This document shows, in pieces, positions 1 to 8,124 of a stretch of DNA of 33,112 nucleotides. Source of the DNA: CBDCEG01 sp965215775. GTDB lineage: Bacteria; Pseudomonadota; Gammaproteobacteria; Cardiobacteriales; Ostreibacteriaceae. The stretch's first letter is position 1; each line of letters starts with the position of its first letter. The notes beneath the pieces were generated by a model. That model ran no database searches, was not told where the DNA came from, and saw only the letters and a list, made by a program, of their open reading frames with translations. The translations under genes and the position numbers were made by a program. The stretch spans positions 1 through 33,112 of the forward strand of contig CBDCEG010000025.1 in the NCBI GenBank assembly GCA_965215775.1, in the 5' to 3' direction.

Positions 1-623
1 TATTTTTGACCACAAGGTTAAGATTATTAGTTTTAGAGGTTCTAGAAAGAATAGAAATATCACTAAGAGCAAAAATTATAAATATTTGTTGTGAGGATAA
101 TAGTGCTGGTCTTTGGTATCAAAAAGAAAATAATGTTAATGAAATATGCAAAAGAAGAATTGTAGAAAGAAAAGAAGAGCCTAGTATTAAGCATTATGAA
201 GATAAAAGGATTCCTTTTTGGGTTATATCAGAACAACTCACTTTTTCAGATATATCAAGAATATACATTTTATTAAATGTAAACTTTCAAAAAAGTATTT
301 CAAAGGAACTTGGTTGTAACTATGATGCTTTAAAAAGTTACTTAAAAGCCATTACCCTTATAAGAAATACAGTTGCACATCATGGAGCTATTTTTAATAG
401 GAAGTTCAAAATAAAACCTAAAGGTGAATATATTGGAAATAAGGACAATACTGATAATTATTTCAATAAAGATAATTACTTTAAAAATCATTTTATAATA
501 TTAAACCACTTACTTAATAGAATTCACCCTAAGAATACATTTAGAAAAAGGTTAAAAGAACTATTTGATAAATCTAGTCTATCAGAATTAGAGCTTTCAG
601 CTTATGGCTTTGTTTTGGATTAA
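1..623 (+). pseudogene. Abi_2-family (AbiD/AbiF-like) abortive-infection protein, 3' part, apparently frameshifted
   Basis: The visible protein of about 205 residues carries the hallmarks of the Abi_2 family of phage-exclusion proteins: a segment reading LRLLVLEVLERIEISLRA, a conserved PFWVISEQL stretch, and near the C-terminus RNTVAHHGAIFNRKF, which matches the HEPN-type R-x4-6-H motif of RNases. The 5' end lies outside the window. Within the first 20 bases the frame changes: bases 2-16 in another frame encode IFDHK, the expected residues just before LRLL in this family (roughly YxFDxKLR), and dropping one G at 16-17 joins the two frames. The region between the helix and the PFW motif also looks shorter than I expect for the family. 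I therefore read it as a degraded or frameshifted antiphage gene, though a sequencing error or translation from an internal TTG cannot be excluded. It is not obviously co-transcribed with the permease that starts 55 bp downstream. Confidence 0.62.
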
Positions 624-678
624 TTTAAGAGAAAATAATAATTCTAAAAAATAAACCATCAGACAAAACACTAAACCA

Positions 679-1647
679 ATGAACAAATCCACTAAAACAA
701 ACATACTTTTACTTTTAATTATTTTAATTTTGGTTGGGTTTGCGTGTTTTTGTAATCTTCCAAAAAGCAATATCTCAAATAATAATATTAGTTTATTTAA
801 CTTAGTTTTGTATGATATTCGCTTACCAAGGGTTTTATTAGCACTAATTGCTGGAGCGGTTTTTGGAATTGCAGGAAATACTATGCAAGGGATTTTCAGA
901 AACCCACTTGCAAGCCCAGGCTTATTAGGAAGCTCAAGCGGTGCAACTGTTGCTAGCGTATTTATCCTTTATTTCACAAGCTCTAGCACAGTTATTTTAT
1001 TATTTGGTGGAGTTTTAGGTTCTCTTTTGGCACTTGGGCTAATTTACATTATTGCAATTAATCAAAATTCATCTGTTTTGATTTTAGCTGGCGTTGCTAT
1101 TAATTCATTGCTTGCCTCTGGAATTGCCTTGCTCCTTTCTAATGCAAAAAGCCCTTGGGCTTTGTCAGAGTTATATAATTGGCTACAAGGTTCACTTAAA
1201 TTAGCAAATATGCAAACTATTTTAATCTCTTTAATACTTATAATTTTGGGGCTAGTTTTAATATATTCTCAAAGGAAATTAATTGATGTTTTGACTTTGG
1301 GAGAAGAGACCGCCATAACTTTGGGGATTAATATTAAAAAAAGTATGATTATTACCGCAATTGGGATTTCTTTAATTATTGGGGCAGTAATTCCTCAAAC
1401 TGGTGTTATTGGTTTTGTTGGCTTAATCGCTCCGCATTTTGCACGAATTACCACCAAAAACAAACCATCAAAACTTTATCTGACCTCTGCTTTATATGGT
1501 GGATTATTAATGCTTTGTGCTGATTTGCTTATTTGGAGAACTGATATATTTTCAAAAGTTCATATCGGAACTCTAACTTCATTTATCGGTGCTCCTTTTT
1601 TAATATTTATACTATTTCAATTTTATAAAAGAAGTGGTTATAAGTAG
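679..1647 (+). CDS. FecCD/BtuC-type ABC transporter permease (iron-siderophore, heme or B12 class)
   Basis: This 322-residue inner-membrane protein has the repeated hydrophobic segments and conserved blocks of the FecCD permease family, which moves iron-siderophores, heme or cobalamin from a periplasmic binding protein into the cytoplasm. Visible marks are RLPR at residues 48-51, the GNTMQ block at 66-70, NPLASPGLLG at 75-84, and the cytoplasmic coupling loop around 202-214 (LGEETAITLGI) that contacts the ATPase. Length is normal for the family. The matching ATPase lies 2.1 kb downstream, separated by a two-component system, and no binding protein or TonB receptor is in the window. The substrate is not determinable here. 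The ATG start has no clear Shine-Dalgarno sequence. Confidence 0.92.
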   Translation: MNKSTKTNILLLLIILILVGFACFCNLPKSNISNNNISLFNLVLYDIRLPRVLLALIAGAVFGIAGNTMQGIFRNPLASPGLLGSSSGATVASVFILYFTSSSTVILLFGGVLGSLLALGLIYIIAINQNSSVLILAGVAINSLLASGIALLLSNAKSPWALSELYNWLQGSLKLANMQTILISLILIILGLVLIYSQRKLIDVLTLGEETAITLGINIKKSMIITAIGISLIIGAVIPQTGVIGFVGLIAPHFARITTKNKPSKLYLTSALYGGLLMLCADLLIWRTDIFSKVHIGTLTSFIGAPFLIFILFQFYKRSGYK

Positions 1648-1659
1648 TTATATTTCAAG

Positions 1660-1677
1660 ATTCATTTTATAATGAAT
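1660..1677. promoter_or_regulatory. Short AT-rich inverted repeat before the response regulator gene
   Basis: A perfect 7-bp inverted repeat (ATTCATT, 4-base gap, AATGAAT) sits in the 55-bp gap between the permease stop and the GTG start of the response regulator. It could be an operator half-site pair or a small mRNA hairpin, but in DNA this AT-rich it may be chance. It does not match a Fur box well. Confidence 0.2.
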
Positions 1678-1702
1678 TAAACAATTATAAAAAATAAATT
1701 TT

Positions 1703-2377
1703 GTGAAAATACTATTAATAGAAGATTCAAAAGCACTTAGTAAAGCTCTAATTATTGGGTTAGAAAATAATGGCTATTTGGTTGAAACAACTGATGATGG
1801 ATTATTTGCTTTGGAACTTATTAGAAATGAAGAATATGAATTAATTATTTTAGATTTGATGATTAAGTCTTTAGATGGGATGTCCGTTTTAAAGAAAATC
1901 AGAAAGGAAAATAATGAAACTCCTGTGCTAATTATTTCAGCCAAAGTTGAGCTTTCAGATAAAACAACAGGACTGTTTTCTGGAGCAGATGATTATTTGT
2001 GTAAGCCTTTTGAGTTTGATGAATTACTTGCCAGAATTACTGCTATAATTAGACGAAGTAATAATATTCAAAAGACTGAAATATCTATAAATAATCAGTC
2101 AATATATTTAGATTTATCACTCAAAAAATTCTTTGCAAACGATAATGAAATACACTTTACAGCCAAGGAATTTAGTCTATTAGAGCTATTATTTTTAAAA
2201 CAAGGAACCGTGCTTTCTTATGACTCAATAATGAATCAATTATACTCTGTTGATAATATTGTAACCAATAATACAATTGAAACACACATTTCTAATATTA
2301 GGAAAAAACTGAAAAAATATAATATTGAAAATTTACTGCAAACAAAACGAGGAATAGGATTTTACATTGAAAAATAA
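1703..2377 (+). CDS. OmpR/PhoB-type response regulator
   Basis: This 224-residue protein is a complete OmpR-class transcriptional regulator. The receiver domain (about 1-120) has the acidic pocket at E7/D8, the phosphoacceptor D51 in LDLMI, S79 and K101 in the CKPF motif. A winged-helix DNA-binding domain follows (about 130-222), including the typical TIETHISNIRKKL recognition region. It starts with GTG at 1703, because that codon gives the canonical KILLIED N-terminus; no clear ribosome binding site precedes it. Its stop overlaps the kinase start by 11 bp, so the two are translationally coupled. Its position between permease and ATPase genes suggests that it controls the importer, which is inference. 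Confidence 0.93.
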   Translation: MKILLIEDSKALSKALIIGLENNGYLVETTDDGLFALELIRNEEYELIILDLMIKSLDGMSVLKKIRKENNETPVLIISAKVELSDKTTGLFSGADDYLCKPFEFDELLARITAIIRRSNNIQKTEISINNQSIYLDLSLKKFFANDNEIHFTAKEFSLLELLFLKQGTVLSYDSIMNQLYSVDNIVTNNTIETHISNIRKKLKKYNIENLLQTKRGIGFYIEK

Positions 2378-3782
2378 ACCAAAAAATCAACGCTATTCTC
2401 TAAAAAGAAAAGTAATTACTCAAGTAATAATAACCACCTCTATTCTATCACTTATAATTTGCTACTTCTTTGCTACGCTTATGATTAATTGGGAAAAAGA
2501 AGAGTTTGATGATGAGCTAAAAGATGAATTTAAATTATTAAGTAGTTTATTTGAATATGAAGATGATGAGCTAGAATTTGAGTTTTCAGATAAATTACTC
2601 CCAGAATATGGGCGTAAAATTATGCCTAATTATTTCATTGCTTGGAGTAAAGAAAAAAAGATTATCAAACAGTCTAAATCAATGACTTACCCTAGCAAAA
2701 AGCAAATTACTAAAAGAAAATTAGATAATAATTCATTCAGCAATATTACTTTTTCAGATGGTGAGAATGCTCGTTTATATAAAAAAACTTTTGCACCAAC
2801 TCATTCAACAAATAAATCAGAGCATATAACATTAGAAATAATAAGAAATAGTAGTGATTTATCTGACTTGATTTTCAATACAATTATTATCTTTTTGATA
2901 TCTTATTTTACTTTTATTTGCATAATATCTTATGGATTAATAAGAGTTATAAATCATAATCTTAAACCACTTTCACAGCTTTATGATGAAATAAAAGAAA
3001 TACACTCTGAAAATTTAGATAAAAGTCTATCAGAACCAGCACTTGCACCATTAGAAATTCATAAAGTTTCCAGCCAATTTAATAAACTATTAGAGCTTTT
3101 AAAAACTAACTTAACAAGAGAAAAATCACTCTCAGCAAACTTAGCTCATGAGCTTAGAACACCAATTGCAGAAATAAAAACTCTTAGCGAAGTTGCTATA
3201 AATAACAACAAATTAGGCAATGAACCTTTAGATTTATATAATGATATTTTAGAGTCAACAAAACAAATGCAAAGCATAACAAATAGTTTGATTGCACTTT
3301 CACAAAATGAAATAAATGGTATAAAAGAAAAAGTAAATCTATTAAATATTTTCCTAGAATTTAAAAAGCAATTTGATCAAATTTTAGCAAAAAATAATAT
3401 TACTATCTCAAATAGTATTCAACCTAATATTCACATACTAACCCAGCCTATTGAGTTGAAAATAATCATAAAAAACTTACTTTCAAATGCAATTCAATAT
3501 AGTATTAAAAACACAGAGATTACAGTAAAAACAATTGTTAATAATAATGATTTTATAAATATAGAAATATCAAATATAACAAGTGATTTAATAAATGATG
3601 ATATTCCTTTGATTTTTGATAGGTTATGGAGGAAAAGCAAAAGCCGAGCAGATAAAAATAATCTTGGGCTTGGTTTATCATTAGTTAAATCATATTCAAA
3701 CTTGATGGGAATAACGGCTAAAGCAAATCTTTTGGATGAAAAGTTTACTATTACTTTATCTGAATTTAAAAAAATCAAATAA
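2367..3782 (+). CDS. Membrane sensor histidine kinase with acidic periplasmic domain
   Basis: This 471-residue kinase has membrane segments at about 16-40 and 168-191, a periplasmic domain between them, a HAMP-like linker, a dimerisation domain with phosphoacceptor H261 in AHELRTP, and an ATP-binding domain with the N box NLLSNAIQYS and a G2 box LGLGLSL. The periplasmic part is strongly acidic: 17 Asp/Glu among residues 43-80, including ExxE at 43-46 and 65-68. The G1 box is atypical: the usual DxGxG is absent in the stretch ISNITSDLINDDIPLIFDRLW, so catalytic competence is likely but not certain. The TTG start at 2367 is supported by AGGA seven bases upstream, and the next Met would remove the first membrane helix. 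It pairs with the overlapping regulator; metal sensing is an inference from the acidic motifs and the neighbouring importer. Confidence 0.9.
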   Translation: MKNKPKNQRYSLKRKVITQVIITTSILSLIICYFFATLMINWEKEEFDDELKDEFKLLSSLFEYEDDELEFEFSDKLLPEYGRKIMPNYFIAWSKEKKIIKQSKSMTYPSKKQITKRKLDNNSFSNITFSDGENARLYKKTFAPTHSTNKSEHITLEIIRNSSDLSDLIFNTIIIFLISYFTFICIISYGLIRVINHNLKPLSQLYDEIKEIHSENLDKSLSEPALAPLEIHKVSSQFNKLLELLKTNLTREKSLSANLAHELRTPIAEIKTLSEVAINNNKLGNEPLDLYNDILESTKQMQSITNSLIALSQNEINGIKEKVNLLNIFLEFKKQFDQILAKNNITISNSIQPNIHILTQPIELKIIIKNLLSNAIQYSIKNTEITVKTIVNNNDFINIEISNITSDLINDDIPLIFDRLWRKSKSRADKNNLGLGLSLVKSYSNLMGITAKANLLDEKFTITLSEFKKIK

Positions 3783-3801
3783 ATTTAAAAAATGAAATAA
3801 T

Positions 3802-4542
3802 ATGCTAAAAATAAAAAGTCTAAACTTTAAAAATATTCTAAAAGATATAAATTTAGAAATACCAAACAACAAATTAACAGCAATAATCGGTGCAAATGGT
3901 GCTGGTAAATCAACTTTACTAAAACTAATTGCAGGAATTTTAAAACCAAATAATGGGCAAATAATTTATTCAGACAATGAAAAAGAATTAAACCTAACCA
4001 ATCTATCTATCAAAAAGAAATCACAAATAATTAGTTATTTAGCTCAAAACACACCTATTCATTGGGACATTCATATTAATGAATTAATTTTATTAGGTCT
4101 TGCAAACTATGATTTAAGCAAAAATGAAAGACAAGAAAGACTAGAAAAAATAATCAAATATTTAAAAATAGAACCTTTGATTAATAAATCAATTATGAGT
4201 TTATCTGGTGGTGAATTAGCTAGAGTCCATCTTGCTCGAGCTTTAATTACTGATAATCCGATATTACTTGCTGATGAGCCAACGGCATCTCTTGACCCTT
4301 ATTTTCAATTAGAAATAATGAATATATTAGAACAACAAAGTAAACAAAAAACTGGCATTGTTGTTTTGCACAATTTAGATATTGCAATGAATTTTTGTGA
4401 GAATTTTATCTTAATAGATAATGGTGGAATACTTGCAACAGGTGATAAGCAAACCGTTATTACTAATGAAAATTTAGCAAAAGCCTACTCAATAAAAGCA
4501 GACATTTCCAACAATAGTATTGGAAATATCTGCCAAATTTAG
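3802..4542 (+). CDS. FecE/HmuV-type ABC transporter ATPase
   Basis: A 246-residue cytoplasmic nucleotide-binding subunit for the FecCD permease upstream. It has Walker A GANGAGKST at 30-38, the Q-loop region near 78 (SYLAQNTP), the signature LSGGE near 134, Walker B ILLADEP near 155 with an intact D-loop SLD, and the switch His in VLHNLD. Gene spacing is 19 bp from the kinase stop, so permease, regulator, kinase and ATPase probably form one operon. Its 3' end contains a strong inverted repeat (4498-4533) that probably serves as the terminator of the converging deo operon. Iron-siderophore, heme or cobalamin import are all possible; nothing here chooses between them. Confidence 0.92.
   Translation: MLKIKSLNFKNILKDINLEIPNNKLTAIIGANGAGKSTLLKLIAGILKPNNGQIIYSDNEKELNLTNLSIKKKSQIISYLAQNTPIHWDIHINELILLGLANYDLSKNERQERLEKIIKYLKIEPLINKSIMSLSGGELARVHLARALITDNPILLADEPTASLDPYFQLEIMNILEQQSKQKTGIVVLHNLDIAMNFCENFILIDNGGILATGDKQTVITNENLAKAYSIKADISNNSIGNICQI
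4498..4533 (-). terminator. Probable intrinsic terminator of the deoBDA operon, inside the ATPase gene end
   Basis: The arms 4498-4511 and 4520-4533 pair over 14 bp with a single C/A mismatch and an 8-base loop. Read on the minus strand, the hairpin is followed by TTTTATT, as expected for a rho-independent terminator of the leftward deo genes, whose last stop is at 4566. Read on the plus strand no U tract follows. The hairpin lies within the last codons of the ATPase gene. Confidence 0.6.
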
Positions 4543-4565
4543 TTTAGAATTAAACAAATCCTAAC

Positions 4566-5906
4566 CTAAATAACATCATAAATTATCTTATTTTTTTGAG
4601 GCTTTTCGTCTGAGCAAGTAAATGATTTTTTGACAAATTCAGAAACTTTTTCAAAGTCTGCTTCATCCCTATAATGCACAACTGCTAGAGGTTTTTGTTT
4701 TGCATCTTCGCCAATTCTAATAATATCGGTAAGCCCAACACTATAATCTATTGGATCAGTTGGGTTTTTTCTACCGCCACCAAGCTCAACAACAGCCATA
4801 CCAACATCTCTAGTATTTATTTTAGTAACAGTATTTGAGCTTTCTAACATTTGCTCATCTGCCCAAATTTCTTTAGTGTAATTTGCTTTGGCTAAGTATT
4901 TATCATAATTTTCTACAAAATCATTTGCCCCACCAAGCATAGAAACCATTTTAGAAAAATGTTCTGCTGCCAGTCCATTATCAATAACTTGATTTACTTT
5001 TGCTCTAGCAGAGTTAATATCTGCACAAACTCCAGCTGTTTGTAATCCATAAGCACATAATTCAACGGTAACATCATGTAATCTTTTGTCTTTTCTACCA
5101 AGCAAATACTCAACTGCTTCACGCATTTCAACTGCATTTCCAGCACAATTTGCAAGCGGTTCATTCATATCTGTTAATAATGAAACTGTTTTCACACCAG
5201 CTGAATTTGCAACACTTGAAATTGATTTTGCAAGCTGAACAGACATATCATAAGTTGGCATAAACGCACCAGAACCAGCTTTAACATCCATTACTAAAGT
5301 ATCCAAGCCTTCAGCAAGTTTTTTTGAAAGAATTGAAGCTGTTATAAGAGGTATTGACTCAACTGTAGAAGTTACATCACGAACACTATAAAATCGCTTA
5401 TCAGCAGGTGCTAAATTAGCAGTCTGTCCAATTATCGCAACTCCAGCTTTTGCAACAGTTTTGATAAGAAGCTCATTGTTTGGATTAGTTTTGTAACCTG
5501 GTATTGAATCAAATTTGTCCAAAGTCCCGCCAGTATGCCCCAAACCTCGCCCAGAAATCATAGGGACAAAACAGCCACAAGCAGCCCAAATTGGACCAAG
5601 CATTAATGAAACTGTATCACCAACACCTCCTGTTGAATGTTTATCAATTACTGGACCATTTAATTCACAGCCAAATTCACTACCTTTTTGCCAATCTAGT
5701 TTATCGCCAGAATTAAGCATTGCCATTGTCAGTGCAAGTGTTTCTTCTTTGCTAAAGCCATTTAAAAATACAGCCATAGCAAGAGCAGATATTTGCTCAT
5801 TTACAACTGTGTTATTTGTAATTCCTTCTACAAAAGCGATTATATCTAACTCTGTTAGAGTTTTGCCATCTCTTTTTTTTCTAATTATTTCTTGTGGTAT
5901 AAACAT
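4566..5906 (-). CDS. deoA: Thymidine phosphorylase
   Basis: This 446-residue enzyme splits thymidine with phosphate to thymine and 2-deoxyribose-1-phosphate. Diagnostic blocks are the phosphate-binding KHSTGG at 89-94, the family signature SGRGLGHTGGTLDK at 118-131 and the SIPL block that follows TSTVE. Length matches bacterial DeoA (about 440), and the C-terminal alpha/beta domain is present. The ATG is preceded by AGGAG at good spacing. It is the last gene of the leftward deoB-deoD-deoA group; between it and deoD lies an unusual 99-bp array of 9-bp repeats. The product feeds phosphopentomutase DeoB and the distant DeoC. Confidence 0.97.
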   Translation of the reverse strand: MFIPQEIIRKKRDGKTLTELDIIAFVEGITNNTVVNEQISALAMAVFLNGFSKEETLALTMAMLNSGDKLDWQKGSEFGCELNGPVIDKHSTGGVGDTVSLMLGPIWAACGCFVPMISGRGLGHTGGTLDKFDSIPGYKTNPNNELLIKTVAKAGVAIIGQTANLAPADKRFYSVRDVTSTVESIPLITASILSKKLAEGLDTLVMDVKAGSGAFMPTYDMSVQLAKSISSVANSAGVKTVSLLTDMNEPLANCAGNAVEMREAVEYLLGRKDKRLHDVTVELCAYGLQTAGVCADINSARAKVNQVIDNGLAAEHFSKMVSMLGGANDFVENYDKYLAKANYTKEIWADEQMLESSNTVTKINTRDVGMAVVELGGGRKNPTDPIDYSVGLTDIIRIGEDAKQKPLAVVHYRDEADFEKVSEFVKKSFTCSDEKPQKNKIIYDVI

Positions 5907-5920
5907 TTTTAACTCCTAAT

Positions 5921-6019
5921 TTAATAGTTTTAATAGTTTTAATAGTTTTAATAGTTTTAATAGTTTTAATAGTTTTAATAGTTTTAATAGTTTTAATAGT
6001 TTTAATAGTTTTAATAGTT
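5921..6019. repeat. Eleven perfect tandem copies of a 9-bp unit between deoD and deoA
   Basis: The unit TTAATAGTT (AACTATTAA on the transcribed strand) is repeated eleven times without a mismatch. It ends one base short of the deoA 5' leader element TAGGAGT that serves as ribosome binding site, and begins soon after the deoD stop at 6038. There are no spacers, so it is a simple tandem array rather than a CRISPR. The absence of mismatches suggests recent expansion by replication slippage. A length-dependent effect on deoA translation or mRNA processing is possible but unproven. Confidence 0.97.
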
Positions 6020-6037
6020 TTTAGTAATAATTATTAA

Positions 6038-6751
6038 TTAAAATGATGAAACACTATCCAAAGCAAGTTTTAACATAGCTCCTAAACTTTGCTCGCGTTC
6101 TTCAGAAGACATATTTTGACTTAAATCATAAATCAAATCTGAAACTGTTAAAATGCTTACAGCTTTTGCCCCAAATTCAGCAGCTAAACCATAAAGACCA
6201 GCAGCCTCCATTTCAACGCCAAGAATTCCCATTTTCTTCAAAGTATCAAATTCAGAAAAGTCTGGTGTATAAAATAAATCAGCTGTGAAAACATTACCTG
6301 CACTATATTTAACCTTATTTTTCTCAGCTGTTTCTGCAACTGCTCTTGCTAAAGAAAAATCTGCAATTGCTGCAAAATCATAACCTAATAATCTTTTACG
6401 ATTTACGCAAGAATCAGTTGAAGCACCTGTTGCAATAACGATTGAGCCTAACTCAAGGTTATCTTGTAAAGCACCACAAGAGCCAATTCTAACAATATTT
6501 TTCACACCAAAATCTTGAATTAATTCAGTTGCATAAATTGAAATTGAAGGAACTCCCATTCCAGAAGCCATTACTGAAACTCTTTGCCCTTTATAATCTC
6601 CCGTAAACCCTAGAATATTTCTAACACCGTTAAATTCGGTTACATTTTCTAAATAATTATCCGCCAAATATTTTGCACGAAGTGGATCACCTGGCATTAA
6701 TACTGTTTCTGCGATATCGTTTTTTTCTGCTCTAATATGAACTGTTGACAT
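6038..6751 (-). CDS. deoD: Purine nucleoside phosphorylase, DeoD (hexameric) type
   Basis: This 237-residue enzyme phosphorolyses purine ribo- and deoxyribonucleosides to the free base and (deoxy)ribose-1-phosphate. It shows the PNP/UDP signature in the region GMGVPS (64-69) through RIGSCGAL (88-95), the phosphate-binding GDP near 21-23, the nucleoside-binding VEMEAAGLYG at 179-188 and the catalytic Asp at 205 in TVSDL. Length fits the trimer-of-dimers DeoD group (about 235-240). An AGAGGA ribosome binding site precedes the ATG. It lies between deoB (138 bp upstream) and deoA, the usual set for nucleoside salvage. Confidence 0.97.
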   Translation of the reverse strand: MSTVHIRAEKNDIAETVLMPGDPLRAKYLADNYLENVTEFNGVRNILGFTGDYKGQRVSVMASGMGVPSISIYATELIQDFGVKNIVRIGSCGALQDNLELGSIVIATGASTDSCVNRKRLLGYDFAAIADFSLARAVAETAEKNKVKYSAGNVFTADLFYTPDFSEFDTLKKMGILGVEMEAAGLYGLAAEFGAKAVSILTVSDLIYDLSQNMSSEEREQSLGAMLKLALDSVSSF

Positions 6752-6784
6752 TTTTTTATCCTCTTGTTTTATTATGTTTTATTT

Positions 6785-6805
6785 AACATATAATTTTTAT
6801 ATGTT
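6785..6805. repeat. Perfect 8-bp inverted repeat between deoB and deoD
   Basis: AACATATA and TATATGTT flank a 5-base loop in the 138-bp gap between deoB and deoD. The gap is unusually long for this operon and contains no gene. The palindrome could be a regulator operator or a weak mRNA hairpin that uncouples the two genes. In DNA of this composition chance is a real alternative. Confidence 0.3.
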
Positions 6806-6889
6806 ATTTCTATATATTATTTAAATAATGATTTGCTAATAAATTTAAGTTAAGTTTAATTTCAATTTACTAACAAAATCAAATTCAGT

Positions 6890-8077
6890 TTAGTTTTTTA
6901 TAAATGATTTCCCAACGCCTGTTCCTTTTATTTTAAAGTAATCAGCTATCGTCTCAGAAATATCTGCAAAACCTAATTCTCCCAAATTTTCAGGTTTTGA
7001 ATTTTTACAATATGAAATAATTGGAACATTTTCTCTAGTATGATCTGTGCCTTTAAAAGTTGGATCGCAACCGTGGTCAGCAGTTATTATCATCAAATCA
7101 TCATCTGCCATTTCGTCAATTATTTGTTTTAGCATTGGGTCAAAAACCTCAAGTCCATTCGCATAACCAAGCGGATCACGACGATGACCCCACTCCATAT
7201 CAAAATCTACAAAATTTGTAAAAATAAGACTTCCATCAGATGCAGTTTTAATTTGCTCAATAGTTTTTTCAGCAAGTTCCGCCAAGCCATGTGCTACAAC
7301 TTCTTTAGAAATCCCTTGGTGTGAAAAAATATCTGGTATTTTACCAATCCCAATAGTTGTCAAACCTTGTTTAACCATAATATCCAGCATAGTTTCAGCA
7401 GGCGGTGGCATTGCATAATCATGGCGATTTTTGGTTCTTGTAAAACCATCTTTGATATTTCCAGTAAAAGGTCTCGCGATTACCCTTGAAATATTCATAT
7501 CGTCAACATCTTTGCGAACTGATTTGCATAAATCGTATAATCTTTCTAGCCCAAAATGCTCTTCGTGAGCTGCAATTTGAAAAACACTATCTGCCGAAGT
7601 ATAGAAAATTGGTTTTCCAGTATCAATATGCTCTTGACCTAAACGCTGAATAATTTCAGTTCCAGAAGCATGGCAAAGCCCTAGGCTTCCTTTTAAATTA
7701 TTTTTTTTGTAGATTTTTTCTAATAAATCTTTATCAAATTCTTTGATATAGCCCCAATCAAACAAAACAGGAACTCCCATCATTTCCAAATGCCCTGAAG
7801 TTGTATCTTTTCCTTTGCTTATCTCTTTGGCGTGTCCATAACTTGCTATTGGGCTTTCAACATTTGAAAAACCTGCTGGAAGTTCTCCATTTTTTTCCTT
7901 AAAAGCTAAAGTAAGACCTAAACTTTCCAAAGTTGGTAAGCTAAGTGGCTTTGAATTTTTAACTCTAAATTTGGCAATATTTCCAAAAGTATTAGAACCA
8001 ACATCTCCAAAATCCTTAGCATCATTAGCCTCACCAAGCCCAAATGAATCCATTACTAACAAAATAACTCTTCCCAT
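6890..8077 (-). CDS. deoB: Phosphopentomutase
   Basis: This 395-residue member of the alkaline phosphatase superfamily interconverts (deoxy)ribose-1-phosphate and 5-phosphate, linking DeoA/DeoD to DeoC. Metal ligands and active site are visible: D10 in VMDSFGLGEA, the catalytic Thr region DTTSGH at 91-96, and the C-terminal metal cluster TADHGCDPTFKGTDHTREN near 335-353. Length is as expected for DeoB (about 390-410). The start is preceded by AAGGTGG. It follows a DUF2233 gene at 47 bp and probably opens the deo part of the leftward run. Confidence 0.97.
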   Translation of the reverse strand: MGRVILLVMDSFGLGEANDAKDFGDVGSNTFGNIAKFRVKNSKPLSLPTLESLGLTLAFKEKNGELPAGFSNVESPIASYGHAKEISKGKDTTSGHLEMMGVPVLFDWGYIKEFDKDLLEKIYKKNNLKGSLGLCHASGTEIIQRLGQEHIDTGKPIFYTSADSVFQIAAHEEHFGLERLYDLCKSVRKDVDDMNISRVIARPFTGNIKDGFTRTKNRHDYAMPPPAETMLDIMVKQGLTTIGIGKIPDIFSHQGISKEVVAHGLAELAEKTIEQIKTASDGSLIFTNFVDFDMEWGHRRDPLGYANGLEVFDPMLKQIIDEMADDDLMIITADHGCDPTFKGTDHTRENVPIISYCKNSKPENLGELGFADISETIADYFKIKGTGVGKSFIKN

Positions 8078-8124
8078 TTTTCCACCTTTAAGTAATTTAA
8101 TTAATTAAAATATAATATTTCGCT

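Noticed and set aside
624..678. Fur box upstream of the permease
   Set aside because: The AT-rich gap has only a weak resemblance to the 19-bp consensus.
5515..5919. Plus-strand open frame of 134 codons
   Set aside because: It lies antisense to conserved deoA, including its catalytic blocks, and the translation shows no family features.
5921..6019. Possible CRISPR array or replication iterons
   Set aside because: The units are directly adjacent with no spacers and only 9 bp long, and no cas or rep gene is nearby; it is a simple tandem repeat.
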